Shown: piece by piece, positions 45,125 through 53,895 of the stretch
Numbering within the stretch: position 1 is the first letter of the stretch
Layout of the letters: every line of letters starts with the position of its first letter
NCBI GenBank assembly: GCA_963826795.1
Contig: CAWGYT010000010.1
Coordinates: forward strand, 682,001 to 746,000
DNA from: CAWGYT01 sp963826795
Lineage (GTDB): Bacteria; Planctomycetota; Planctomycetia; Pirellulales; Pirellulaceae
Direction of reading: 5' to 3'
Length of the DNA stretch: 64,000 nt
Translations under genes and position numbers: made by a program
The notes under the pieces: generated by a model
Seen by the model: only the letters and a program-made list of their open reading frames with translations
Database searches by the model: none
What the model was told of the DNA's origin: nothing

Positions 45125-46309
45125 GTGGCGACAGGCAAGTTCTTGTTCACGAGCGAGTCAGTCAGTATGGGGCATCCGGACAAGCTTGCCGACCAGATAT
45201 CTGACGGCATTCTGGACGCCCTTTTTGCGCAAGACCCGAACAGCCGAGTCGCGTGTGAGACGATGGTCACGACGGGAATCGCGATTGTCGCGGGCGAAAT
45301 CACGACGAAAGCCCTCGTGGACTACTCCGAGATCGTGCGACGCGTGATTCGCGACGTTGGTTACTCCGACGACGAAATGGGCATTTGTGCCGATACCTGT
45401 GCAGTGATGGTCTCGATTGACAAACAGAGCCCCGACATTGCGCAGGGGGTGGACGAGGATGCCGCCTCGGGTAAAGACGTCGGAGCGGGTGATCAGGGGC
45501 TGATGTTCGGCTACGCCTGCAACGATACGCCCGAGCTGATGCCGATGCCGATCGCGCTGTCGCATCGGATTCTCAATCGTCTGACCGAAATGCGGCAGAC
45601 CGGTGTCGTTCCCTGGCTTCGACCGGATAGCAAGAGCCAAGTCACGGTGGAGTATGACGGGCACACGCCGGTCCGGATCGACACCGTCGTCGTTTCGACT
45701 CAACACGCGCCCTCGGTATCGACCGCGGAGATTCGCGAGTTCGTGATCGAGCAGGTCGTCAAGCCGTCGCTGCCCGAGGAGTTGATCACCGGCGACATCA
45801 CCTACCACATCAACCCGACGGGTCGCTTTGTGGTGGGAGGTCCTCAGGGCGATTGCGGTCTCACAGGGCGCAAGATCATTGTCGACACCTACGGCGGCTG
45901 GGGACGACACGGGGGAGGCGCCTTCAGCGGGAAGGACCCGACCAAGGTAGATCGCAGCGCCGCCTATATGGCTCGGCACGTCGCGAAGAACATCGTGGCG
46001 TCGGGGTTAGCCGATCGCTGCGAAGTCCAGCTTGCTTACGCGATCGGTGTCTCGGAGCCCGTGAGTGTCTACGTCGACACGGAAGGGACCGGCAAGATCC
46101 CGGACGAACGGATCTGTGAACTGGTGCGAGAAACCTTCCCACTTTCGCCGCGAGGAATTATCGATCACCTGAAATTGCGTCGTCCGATCTTTCGCAAGAC
46201 GGCCTGGGGCGGGCATTTCGGTCGAACGGACCCCGACTTCACCTGGGAGCACACCGAGCATGCGGAAGAGCTGGCGGCCGCTCTTACGGCCGAATCGATG
46301 ACGAAGTAA
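45125..46309 (+). CDS. metK: S-adenosylmethionine synthetase
   Basis: A 394-residue enzyme that makes S-adenosylmethionine from methionine and ATP. The N-terminus FTSESVSMGHPDKLADQISD, then GAGDQGLMFGYACNDTPELM and GGGAFSGKDPTKVDRSAAYM are the signature blocks, the last two being PROSITE-type motifs. The GTG at 45125 was chosen: GGGGATC lies just upstream, and the product then begins ATGKFLFTSE, matching the family. A longer open frame from 45080 would fall very close to the predicted transcription start. Confidence 0.95.
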   Translation: MATGKFLFTSESVSMGHPDKLADQISDGILDALFAQDPNSRVACETMVTTGIAIVAGEITTKALVDYSEIVRRVIRDVGYSDDEMGICADTCAVMVSIDKQSPDIAQGVDEDAASGKDVGAGDQGLMFGYACNDTPELMPMPIALSHRILNRLTEMRQTGVVPWLRPDSKSQVTVEYDGHTPVRIDTVVVSTQHAPSVSTAEIREFVIEQVVKPSLPEELITGDITYHINPTGRFVVGGPQGDCGLTGRKIIVDTYGGWGRHGGGAFSGKDPTKVDRSAAYMARHVAKNIVASGLADRCEVQLAYAIGVSEPVSVYVDTEGTGKIPDERICELVRETFPLSPRGIIDHLKLRRPIFRKTAWGGHFGRTDPDFTWEHTEHAEELAAALTAESMTK

Positions 46310-46409
46310 CGTCCTGGCGCCCGCTCTCCCGACCCGCCGCGGGCGGCAGACGAGACCCTTGCGGAAAGCTCGTCAGTGGCCCCGGCGGTGGTTCGATCGG
46401 AATCTGACC

Positions 46410-47315
46410 ATGGACGCGATATCCGAAACGCATGCCGAGCATCGGGTGGATCGGGTGGATCGGCTGGGGGCCGTCTGCCCCGAGGAACTTCGCGTTGTCT
46501 CGCGGCTGGCCAGCGTGCTGACGTTTTTCCTGAGTACGTCCATCGCAACCGGACTTGCGCTGCGCCGGTCGGTGGGAGTGATCCACGAGCCTTTGCGCTG
46601 GCAGGCGATGTGGGCTGCGGGTGGGACCGTGTTGATGGCGGCCGTGTTGGCCTATCAGCCCTGGCGACACGTCGGTTCCTCACGTGGACTGCAGTTGGCA
46701 ACTCTGATGCGTGCCGTTTGGCCGTTGGCAATCTTCGGATTCGGCATTTCCTTGACGATTCCTGGCAGCGGATGGCTGGGCCCCTTGGGTGTCTGGAGCT
46801 GTGCCGTTTGCCTAACGGCCTGGATGCTCATGACGCCCCCACGCCTGATTTCCGGCGCCGGCGGCGACACCCTGCGCCGCGGCACGCCCAGCACCCGTCC
46901 TGCGGGGCGGCCGTCCGACGGACGCCGACCGGCTGTCGTCGATGGCGTCGAGAGCGAGGATGCCGAAGCCCTCCCGCAGGGCATCGACCAGCAGCTGACG
47001 CGCGGCACAAATCCCGACCAGACGCCCTTCATTGCAGGGCGGGTGCGTGTCGCGTTCGAGCCGCAGCAGCGGCTGGCCTATTGCCACGTCGTGCTCTGTC
47101 CTCCCCTGGAACGCGCGATTGACATCCAGTTGGAGCAGTTGAGCGGACCGATGGCGGAGATCCGGATCGGTCTTTTGCTGCCACAGGGCGTCCGCCTGGA
47201 AGTCCGCCCGGTGGATCCGCCGCAATCTCGCTGTGAGGTCGTCGTGGCTTACTACGGCGAGTTGGGCGAGAGCGCTTCCGACGAGATGCAGATCACTCAG
47301 CGCGAAAGCAGCTGA
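46410..47315 (+). CDS. hypothetical membrane protein
   Basis: A 301-residue protein I do not recognise. About four hydrophobic segments lie in the first 150 residues (SVLTFFLSTSIATGLALR, AMWAAGGTVLMAAVLAYQ, VWPLAIFGFGISLTIPG, GVWSCAVCLTAWMLM). A polar linker rich in Arg, Gly and Pro follows, then a C-terminal beta-rich domain (ERAIDIQLEQLSGPMAEIRI; CEVVVAYYGE). The N-terminal part (VDRVDRLGAVCPEELRVVSR) is cytoplasmic. Start MDAISETH at 46410 is the first that keeps a plausible leader. The 3' end overlaps the convergent gene by 19 bp. Confidence 0.6.
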   Translation: MDAISETHAEHRVDRVDRLGAVCPEELRVVSRLASVLTFFLSTSIATGLALRRSVGVIHEPLRWQAMWAAGGTVLMAAVLAYQPWRHVGSSRGLQLATLMRAVWPLAIFGFGISLTIPGSGWLGPLGVWSCAVCLTAWMLMTPPRLISGAGGDTLRRGTPSTRPAGRPSDGRRPAVVDGVESEDAEALPQGIDQQLTRGTNPDQTPFIAGRVRVAFEPQQRLAYCHVVLCPPLERAIDIQLEQLSGPMAEIRIGLLLPQGVRLEVRPVDPPQSRCEVVVAYYGELGESASDEMQITQRESS

Positions 47316-48346
47316 CGCAGTCGGTCGACCACCCAGGGGTCCGGCAGCTCGGTTTTCTCCGTCACAAGAAACATGAAATTGTCCGCCAGAACTTCCTCCG
47401 GATGGATGATGTAACCCGTGTTGCGGCCAACCTGCCGGTAATAGTCTGGCAGTTGTTCGGGCGTCCACAATTCGGGCCCCGGAGCCTCGCGAACCTTCCA
47501 GCCGCCCTCGTGTGGCTCGACCTCGGCCAGTCGAAAGATCAGCTCGCCAAACAGCGTTCGTTGACGGAGCGATTCGTATGCGGTCTGCTTGCTGATCACA
47601 AGGGGAGTGACGCGCAGTGGCTCGCCCTCATGCGAGACTGTCAGCACGGCGTTGATTGAGGGCGCATCGGGATTGGTAATCTTGCGGTCCTTCAGACTGG
47701 CTGGCAAGGCAATTGGATCACAAAGCTGACAGCCCACAATCGAGTACATTGATCGACGCAACTCCGGCGACTGTCGACTCAGAATATGGAACAATTCGTG
47801 CGCCAACAGGGCTTGCAGCGCGTCCGGCGACTGCCCGAGGTGGCCCCGCGGCAGGACGACCGCGTTGCCCCGGCAATGTGGGGCTTGAGCCTCTTCTTGT
47901 CCGGTCGACTTGACCAGCGAGATCGTGTCGGGCCAGACTGACTTCAAGCCGGCAAGTCGGGGTCGAATTAAATCCAGCGCCTGCCGGATCAGGTCTCGCT
48001 CGTCCTGCGTCCACTCCCTGGCCTGTTGACGAGCAAACTCCAAATAGGTCGCTTCGTCGACCGGAGCGTCGGATTGGAGTCGGAGTCGCCGGTCCAGGGG
48101 GGTCATTGCCCGAACAAATTCGTCCCGCCCGCCCAGGATGTCCTGTGCTTCCGAGCGGCTCGCGAAATGGACGACCGAGTTGCCCTGCAGCGGTAAATCG
48201 TCGGCGGTCGCCTGCCCACCCAACCCGACGGCGAGGGCGAGGGCCAACAGGGACCCGTGAGCGGCGCGCGATGGTTGGGCAACAAGGCGTCGAGCGGGCG
48301 TGGAGCGGGATCGGGTCACGGAATCGGCCTTTTCGATCGGGGACAT
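47297..48346 (-). CDS. putative secreted zinc metalloprotease-like protein (HELFH)
   Basis: A 349-residue protein with a basic N-terminus and a hydrophobic signal (SLLALALAVGLGGQATA), so it is probably exported. The HExxH motif HELFH is at residues 183-187 in ALQALLAHELFHILSRQS, and a downstream Glu in PEEVLADNFMFLV could be the third zinc ligand (gluzincin style). The preceding CRGNAVVLPRGHLGQSPDAL and following YSIVGCQLC may form a disulfide pair. I do not recognise the family; a peptidase function is inferred only from the motif and export. It is convergent with the hypothetical membrane protein gene. Confidence 0.65.
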   Translation of the reverse strand: MSPIEKADSVTRSRSTPARRLVAQPSRAAHGSLLALALAVGLGGQATADDLPLQGNSVVHFASRSEAQDILGGRDEFVRAMTPLDRRLRLQSDAPVDEATYLEFARQQAREWTQDERDLIRQALDLIRPRLAGLKSVWPDTISLVKSTGQEEAQAPHCRGNAVVLPRGHLGQSPDALQALLAHELFHILSRQSPELRRSMYSIVGCQLCDPIALPASLKDRKITNPDAPSINAVLTVSHEGEPLRVTPLVISKQTAYESLRQRTLFGELIFRLAEVEPHEGGWKVREAPGPELWTPEQLPDYYRQVGRNTGYIIHPEEVLADNFMFLVTEKTELPDPWVVDRLRQLLSR

Positions 48347-48482
48347 CGAATGATTTGTCCTTGGTGGAATCGCCGTTTATGGGAATAATGGGACCGGTTT
48401 GCAAGTCCCGGTACGGCTGGAGTGCACCCGGATGTTCGACAGGCACGCCGCGGGGCTGGGACGACGCGGGGAGGGTGAGCCG

Positions 48483-48599
48483 ATGGCTCGTTGGCCGAAG
48501 CACGTATGGACCACGGTTTTTACCTACGTCGCGATTTTCGTGTTATTCCCCCTCCTGGCCTTTGTCTGCTACGCTTGGGTCGGCGGGTGGATTTTCTGA
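48483..48599 (+). CDS. small single-helix membrane protein
   Basis: A 38-residue open frame: a short basic start MARWPKHVW, one clear membrane helix (TVFTYVAIFVLFPLLAFVCY) and a short end AWVGGWIF. A purine-rich GGGAGGGTGAG precedes the ATG at 48483. It is too short to assign by sequence and could be spurious, but composition and the ribosome site suggest a real small protein. Confidence 0.4.
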   Translation: MARWPKHVWTTVFTYVAIFVLFPLLAFVCYAWVGGWIF

Positions 48600-48896
48600 G
48601 GTGTGGTCCGAGCCGTCACGCAGTGCCCGCCTCGTGGCGCAAAGATCGACCGCGTGCAGCAGACGCCTCGCACTGGCGGGACCTTCTTGGTCGCCATGCC
48701 CTCCCCATCGACGACTCGGCGCTCTGCGCGAGGCCCGTTGGAGGCGGTTGGACAGAACGGGGTGGCGGCGGCGAGATGGAGCCGCGTGGCTTGCGGCTTC
48801 GGACTGGCGACAACGGTGTGGTGGGTTCCGACACGGGTCGATGTTCACTTACCGAGCGGACGCAGACTTGATTTTACGAGATGGAGAACTGAACGC

Positions 48897-50306
48897 GTGA
48901 ATGGTACGAGCTACGCCGAGTTGAAGCGACGATTGGCCGACGTGGGGCAGTTGCACCTCTTGCAGTTCTGGAACGAGCTGACCGGGTCGCAACAGGCGGC
49001 GCTGGCCAGCCAACTTGCCGAGCTGGATTGGACGCTGATAGGTCGACTTCGTGACGACGAGGATGCCGAGCAATCGTGGGGCGAGCTGGCCGCACGGGCG
49101 GTTTCTCCGCCCGCGTTTCGGCCTGGGCAGTCGAATCGGCGCTGGACGCGGGACGAAGCGGTCGCGGCGGCCGAAGAGCAATTGCGTGAGGGCACGGTCG
49201 GGGCCGTGCTTGTCGCGGGCGGACAAGGCACCCGTTTGGGATTTCCGCATCCCAAGGGGATCTTTCCGATCGGTCCGGTCTCCCAGCGATCGCTCTTTCA
49301 AATGCATGTCGACCAATTACGGGCGGTTGCCGACCGGTACGGGAAGCCCGTGCCGCTGTACCTGATGACGAGTCCAGCGACACATGACGAAACGGTCGAG
49401 TATTTTCAACGCTTCGGTAATTTTGGCTTAGCCGACCACGATCTCCACTTTTTCTGCCAGGGCACCATGCCCGCGCTGGATGATTCGGGCCATCTGCTGC
49501 TGGAGGCCAGGGATCGCGTCTTCCTCAGCCCCGACGGACACGGAGGGATGCTGGCGGCGTTCGTGCGACATGGTTGCCTGGCGGATGCGGATCGCCGGGG
49601 CCTTCGACAGTTGTTCTACTTCCAGGTCGACAACCCGCTCGTTTCGATCTGTGATCGCGAGCTGATCGGTTACCATGTCCTCAGCGAGTCCGAAATGTCG
49701 ACGCTCGTCGTCGCCAAGACACGGCCGTCGGAGAAGGTCGGAAACGTGGTGTCGATCGACGGACGCTTGATGGTGATTGAATACAGTGACTTGCCGGACG
49801 AAGTTGCCCGGCGCCGGGACGCTGACGGGAACCTCGCGTTGTGGGCGGGCAACATTGCCGTGCATGTTTTTCAGATCGAGTTCCTCCGCCGCGCGGCGGC
49901 GTCCGATCGCTCGTTACCCTTTCATCGGGCCCGCAAGAAGGTACCCTTCGTGAATGCCGACGGCCAGGTGGTCGAACCCGACAAGCCGAATGCCACGAAG
50001 TACGAGAAATTCATTTTTGACTTAATGCCATTCGCGGACAATGCGATTGTTGTCGAGGGAGAGGCCGCCGAGATTTTTGCTCCGCTCAAGAATGCCAGCG
50101 GAGCCTCCACCGATACTCCTGAGTCAACGCGGGCGGCGCTGGTGGCTCGGGCTCGTCGATGGCTGGAATCGGCCGGCGCACAACTCGCCCCGGGAATCGA
50201 ACTGGAAATCAGTCCCGCCCTGGCACTGGATGCGGCGGAACTCAGGCGTCGTCTGAATGTTGGCGTCACGCTCACCGAATCGACCTACCTCGAACGGCAA
50301 CCCTAA
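48897..50306 (+). CDS. UDP-sugar pyrophosphorylase (UDPGP / UAP1 family)
   Basis: A 469-residue enzyme of the eukaryote-like UDP-N-acetylhexosamine / UTP-glucose-1-phosphate uridylyltransferase group. The nucleotide-binding signature is VAGGQGTRLGFPHPKGIFPI, followed by PLYLMTSPATHDETVEYF, FCQGTMPALD, LSPDGHGGMLAAF, FQVDNPLVSICD and NATKYEKFIFDLMPFADNA. These match UAP1-type enzymes, so UDP-GlcNAc synthesis is likely, although UDP-glucose or galactose cannot be excluded. Most bacteria use GlmU for this step, so the family is of note. The GTG at 48897 has GGAGA about nine bases upstream; the longer frame has no similarity. The manC-ruvX pair follows 109 bp downstream. Confidence 0.88.
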   Translation: MNGTSYAELKRRLADVGQLHLLQFWNELTGSQQAALASQLAELDWTLIGRLRDDEDAEQSWGELAARAVSPPAFRPGQSNRRWTRDEAVAAAEEQLREGTVGAVLVAGGQGTRLGFPHPKGIFPIGPVSQRSLFQMHVDQLRAVADRYGKPVPLYLMTSPATHDETVEYFQRFGNFGLADHDLHFFCQGTMPALDDSGHLLLEARDRVFLSPDGHGGMLAAFVRHGCLADADRRGLRQLFYFQVDNPLVSICDRELIGYHVLSESEMSTLVVAKTRPSEKVGNVVSIDGRLMVIEYSDLPDEVARRRDADGNLALWAGNIAVHVFQIEFLRRAAASDRSLPFHRARKKVPFVNADGQVVEPDKPNATKYEKFIFDLMPFADNAIVVEGEAAEIFAPLKNASGASTDTPESTRAALVARARRWLESAGAQLAPGIELEISPALALDAAELRRRLNVGVTLTESTYLERQP

Positions 50307-50415
50307 GGAAACGCCCGCTGCGGGTTCCGTTCATCGCCGTGCTCCGTAGGATCGAGAAGCGCGGACGAACCGAGGCGACGGAACGAGAGTTCAACCGGAA
50401 AGGACGAAATCGCCG

Positions 50416-51492
50416 ATGTTACACACTGTGGTAATGGCGGGCGGAGCCGGCACACGATTCTGGCCTGCGAGCCGTCGGGACCGACCCAAACAACTGCTGG
50501 ATCTGGCGGGTGACCGGTCCATGATCCAGGCGACCGTCGCGCGATTCGATGGCTGGGTCCCGCCCGAGCGGATCTTGGTCGTCACCAATCAGCGACTCGT
50601 CGAGCCGATCCGGCGACAGTTGCCGACCTTGCCATCGAATGCCGTTTTGGGCGAGCCCTGCAAACGCGATACGGCGCCGTGTGTGGCCGTGGCGGCCGCT
50701 TGGGTGGCTCATGCGGACCCCGAGGCCATCATGGTCGTGACGCCGGCGGACCACGTGATCGCGCCGGTCGAAGGGTTCCGACACGCAATCGAAGTGGCGG
50801 TTCGGCTGGTCGAAGCGCAGCCCGAACGGCTCGTGACGTTCGGGATTCCGCCCACGTACCCGGCTGAATCATTCGGCTACGTGCAACGCGGGACACCGCT
50901 GGCCGGGTCGGACGTTCCCACGTACCGCGTGGCCCGATTTCGGGAAAAGCCGAGTGCTGAAGTGGCGCGTCAATACTTGGCCGACGGCAATTATTATTGG
51001 AACTCCGGCATCTTCGTCTGGAAGGCGAGCACGATTCTGCAGCAGCTCAAACAATTCGAGCCAGCCATGTTCAGTCATGTGCAAACCATCGCCAAGACGC
51101 TCGGTACCGCAGGATTTCCCGACGTGTTTCGTCGCGAATTCGCCGCGATCGTAGGCAAGTCGATCGACTATGCGGTGATGGAGCGGGCCGACGAAGTGAT
51201 TGTGTTGGAGGCGCCCTTCGGCTGGGACGACGTGGGCAGTTGGCTCGCGCTTGCTCGCCTACGGGGGCAAGATGCCGAAGGGAACACGATCGTCGGACGC
51301 CACTTGGGCATCGATACACGGGACTCAATCGTGCGAGGTGAGTCCGACCATTTGATTGTCACCGTCGGATTGGAGGATTGCTTGGTCGTGCACACGGCCG
51401 ATGCGACGCTCGTCGCGCGAAAACAGGACGAAGAACGCATCCGTGAGGTCGTGAAACGGCTTGAAGAACTCAGCTGGGACGAGTTCCTGTGA
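50416..51492 (+). CDS. manC: mannose-1-phosphate guanylyltransferase
   Basis: A 358-residue enzyme forming GDP-mannose from GTP and mannose-1-phosphate. The signature is VVMAGGAGTRFWPASRRDRP with KQLLDL after it, then GEPCKRDTAPCVAVAAAW, VVTPADHVI, GYVQRG, FREKPSAEVARQYL, YYWNSGIFVW, SIDYAVMERAD and FGWDDVGSW. It lacks the second, phosphomannose isomerase domain seen in longer ManC proteins, so it is the short monofunctional form. Its stop overlaps the start of ruvX by four bases. Confidence 0.92.
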   Translation: MLHTVVMAGGAGTRFWPASRRDRPKQLLDLAGDRSMIQATVARFDGWVPPERILVVTNQRLVEPIRRQLPTLPSNAVLGEPCKRDTAPCVAVAAAWVAHADPEAIMVVTPADHVIAPVEGFRHAIEVAVRLVEAQPERLVTFGIPPTYPAESFGYVQRGTPLAGSDVPTYRVARFREKPSAEVARQYLADGNYYWNSGIFVWKASTILQQLKQFEPAMFSHVQTIAKTLGTAGFPDVFRREFAAIVGKSIDYAVMERADEVIVLEAPFGWDDVGSWLALARLRGQDAEGNTIVGRHLGIDTRDSIVRGESDHLIVTVGLEDCLVVHTADATLVARKQDEERIREVVKRLEELSWDEFL

Positions 51493-51971
51493 CGAGCGAT
51501 TCGGCGCGCGATCCATCGTCCCAGGGACGCGTGCTGGCGATCGACTACGGGACCGTCCGCCTGGGGCTGGCCATTTCCGATCCCGGCCAGCAGTTTGCCG
51601 GTCCCTACGAAAACTACACGCGGGTCAGCCGGTCGCACGACGCTCTGTACCTGCGACGAGTAGTAACCGACGAGCGGGTCGTCGAAATCGTGGTCGGTCT
51701 GCCCGTCCATCTGGATGGCCGAGAGAGTCCCAAATCCGAAGAAGCTCGCCGTTTCGGGGCCTGGGTCGCGGAGACGACGGGATGTCCCGTTCGGTACTTC
51801 GATGAGCGTTTTACGTCGGTCGAAGCTGAGCAGCAGTTGATGGCAGCCAAGCTAACGAGCAAGAAGCGTAAGCAACGACGTGACATGCTCGCCGCCCAAC
51901 TGCTGCTGGCCGCTTATCTGGAATCCGACCGCTCGCTCGCCCACGAGCACCCCGACTCGCTGGACGGATGA
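51489..51971 (+). CDS. ruvX: putative pre-16S rRNA nuclease / Holliday junction resolvase-like (YqgF)
   Basis: A 160-residue RNase H-fold protein. It has the family blocks GRVLAIDYGTVRLGLAIS with the catalytic Asp, EIVVGLPVHLDGRES and YFDERFTSVEAEQQL. YqgF processes the 5' end of 16S rRNA in E. coli. It starts with GTG overlapping the manC stop (GTGA), so translational coupling is likely. The final part LTSKKRKQRRDMLAAQLLL includes the conserved Asp near the C-terminus. Confidence 0.9.
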   Translation: MTSDSARDPSSQGRVLAIDYGTVRLGLAISDPGQQFAGPYENYTRVSRSHDALYLRRVVTDERVVEIVVGLPVHLDGRESPKSEEARRFGAWVAETTGCPVRYFDERFTSVEAEQQLMAAKLTSKKRKQRRDMLAAQLLLAAYLESDRSLAHEHPDSLDG

Positions 51972-52476
51972 CACTGAGATGTCACTTGTTTCGTAGGCCG
52001 CAACCCGAGCTGCTTCGTGGCGTATTCGCGGAACGTCCATCCGCCAGCTCGTTAATCGGAAATTCTAGCTGCCCCCACGTTGAGCGGCGACAAAACGCTG
52101 CGCTCTGCTGCCAAGCCTCAGTCCACCATGACGGCAGCGAGTTGGCCGAGATATTGCCGTCCGTCATCGATCGACTCGGTTCGGAATCGGGCGTGAACGA
52201 AATCGTGCTCGTCAGCCACCCGTAGCAGTTGGCACTGGAGCGGGAGCCGATCAGTTGGTTGTCGGGCGTTGATGAGGTCATTACCGGAGGAACCGATTCG
52301 ATCCTGGCCGATGAGACGGATTGGCTGAGCGCGGGAGATACGGAGGTTGCGGTTGTTGCCTGCCACGACAGGCTGCTACAATGCGGGGAGAAGATGCCCT
52401 TCGATTCGAATTCGGCCGCCACCCTGGGTGATGAGCGGAATTTCGAAAAAGTTCATCCACGAGGGAGATGTCTGCC
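51972..52476. other. 505-bp intergenic region
   Basis: No gene could be supported. Open frames on both strands (plus 52229-52483, minus 52118-52366) lack recognisable similarity and clear ribosome sites. A promoter for the next gene lies at 52353-52382. Confidence 0.5.
52353..52382 (+). promoter_or_regulatory. possible promoter of DUF1501 gene
   Basis: TTGTTG at 52353-52358 and TACAAT at 52377-52382, 18 bp apart, about 95 bp before the start at 52477. The -10 box is five of six to consensus and the -35 is weak. Confidence 0.45.
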
Positions 52477-53847
52477 ATGTTGACTATCCTTGGGCACGCC
52501 GATCGTCGCGTGAACCATTGTGACCGCCTTCATCGCCGCTCGTTTCTCAAAGTCGGAGGGATGGCGGCCGGTGGGTTGTCGCTGGCGCAGTTGTTGGCGT
52601 GCGAGGCCAAGGCAGGGCAGAGCAGCTCGCACAAAGCGATCATCAACGTGTTCCTGCCCGGCGGTCCGTCCCATATCGATCTGTTCGATCTGAAGCCGTC
52701 CGCACCGATCGAGGTCCGAGGCGAGTTCCGGCCGATTCGCACGAACGTGGCGGGAATCGAAATCTGCGAGCTCTTCCCGCGGCTGGCGACGATGGCCGAC
52801 AAGTTCGCGATCATCCGGTCGCTGGTCGGTTCGGAAGGGCATCACGACTGTTTTCAATGTATGACCGGACGCACTCATCGCGAGACCGCGCCGGCCGGCG
52901 GATGGCCGATGTTCGGCTCGTGGGTGTCGTCTCTGCAGGGGCCCGTGAATAGCGCCGTGCCGGCCAATGTGTCGCTCATGTATCCGACCGGCAACCGGAC
53001 GTGGGGTGACGCCGGAAACGCGGGCTTTATCGGGTCGGCACACGATCCGATGTCGCTGGTGGCAAAGGATCCTTTGGCGCGCCCCCAGGGGATGACGCTG
53101 CAAGGCGTGACGTTGGAACGGCTCGAGGACCGCCGGCAGCTGTTGGGTTCCGTCGACCGGTTTCGTCGTCGGCTCGACCAGTCCGAGGCGATCCAGAAGA
53201 GTGATGCGTTCACGCAACAGGCGATGTCGATCCTGACCTCCTCCAGGTTGGTCGACGCCCTCGACATCTCGCAGGAAGATCCCGCCGTGGTCGCTCGATA
53301 TGGAGTGGACGATCCGAAGTATCAGCGTGATGGCGCCCCCAAGATGGTGCGCAATTTCCTGGTCGCGCGGCGCTTGGTCGAGGCCGGTGCCCGGGTGGTC
53401 TCGATGAATTACAGCCGCTGGGATTGGCATGGCGGAGACGGCATGAATTTTCCCCGCACTCGGGAAGAGGCGCCGCTGCTGGATCAGGGCCTGTCCGCGC
53501 TGCTCACGGATCTTTACGAGCGTGGACTCGAGCAGGACGTTTCGGTGATCGTCTGGGGCGAGTTTGGACGGACGCCGAAGATTAACAAGCGCAACAGCCG
53601 CGACCATTGGCCCACGGTTTCGTTCGCGCTGGTGGCTGGAGGTGGAATGCGGACCGGCCAGGTGATCGGCGCGACGAATCGACTGGGTGAATATGCAACC
53701 GAGCGGCCCGTGACGTTCCAGGAGGTATTCGCGACGCTCTACCGCCGTCTGGGAATCGATACCCGAACGGCCACCGTCCACGATCTCAATGGTCGGCCCC
53801 AGTATTTGCTCGATTCCGGAGCCGAACCGATTCGAGAGCTGATCTGA
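52477..53847 (+). CDS. DUF1501 domain protein with Tat signal
   Basis: A 456-residue protein typical of planctomycetes. The N-terminus has a twin-arginine signal (HRRSFLKVGGMAAGGLSLAQ), so it is exported folded. The DUF1501 part shows NVFLPGGPSHIDLFDLKPSA, SEGHHDCFQCMTG and SVIVWGEFGRTPKINK, the last being a sulfatase-like metal-site motif. DUF1501 proteins belong to the alkaline-phosphatase superfamily and may be sulfatase-like or degrade complex carbon; no substrate is known. The start at 52477 has GAGGGAG nine bases upstream; the ATG at 52468 would touch it. In many planctomycetes a DUF1549/DUF1553 cytochrome-type partner gene precedes it; none is seen here. Confidence 0.88.
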   Translation: MLTILGHADRRVNHCDRLHRRSFLKVGGMAAGGLSLAQLLACEAKAGQSSSHKAIINVFLPGGPSHIDLFDLKPSAPIEVRGEFRPIRTNVAGIEICELFPRLATMADKFAIIRSLVGSEGHHDCFQCMTGRTHRETAPAGGWPMFGSWVSSLQGPVNSAVPANVSLMYPTGNRTWGDAGNAGFIGSAHDPMSLVAKDPLARPQGMTLQGVTLERLEDRRQLLGSVDRFRRRLDQSEAIQKSDAFTQQAMSILTSSRLVDALDISQEDPAVVARYGVDDPKYQRDGAPKMVRNFLVARRLVEAGARVVSMNYSRWDWHGGDGMNFPRTREEAPLLDQGLSALLTDLYERGLEQDVSVIVWGEFGRTPKINKRNSRDHWPTVSFALVAGGGMRTGQVIGATNRLGEYATERPVTFQEVFATLYRRLGIDTRTATVHDLNGRPQYLLDSGAEPIRELI

Positions 53848-53895
53848 TCTGATCTGATCGGATCTGCGCCGCCGCTGATTTGCGCGGTAGAACGA

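Noticed and set aside
52118..52483. Small genes on either strand in the 505-bp spacer
   Set aside because: No ribosome sites, no hydrophobic or conserved pattern, and the plus-strand frame would overlap the DUF1501 start and its promoter.
53840..53872. Short gatct repeat after the DUF1501 stop
   Set aside because: A four- to five-base simple repeat over about 25 bp; common by chance slippage and without associated structure.
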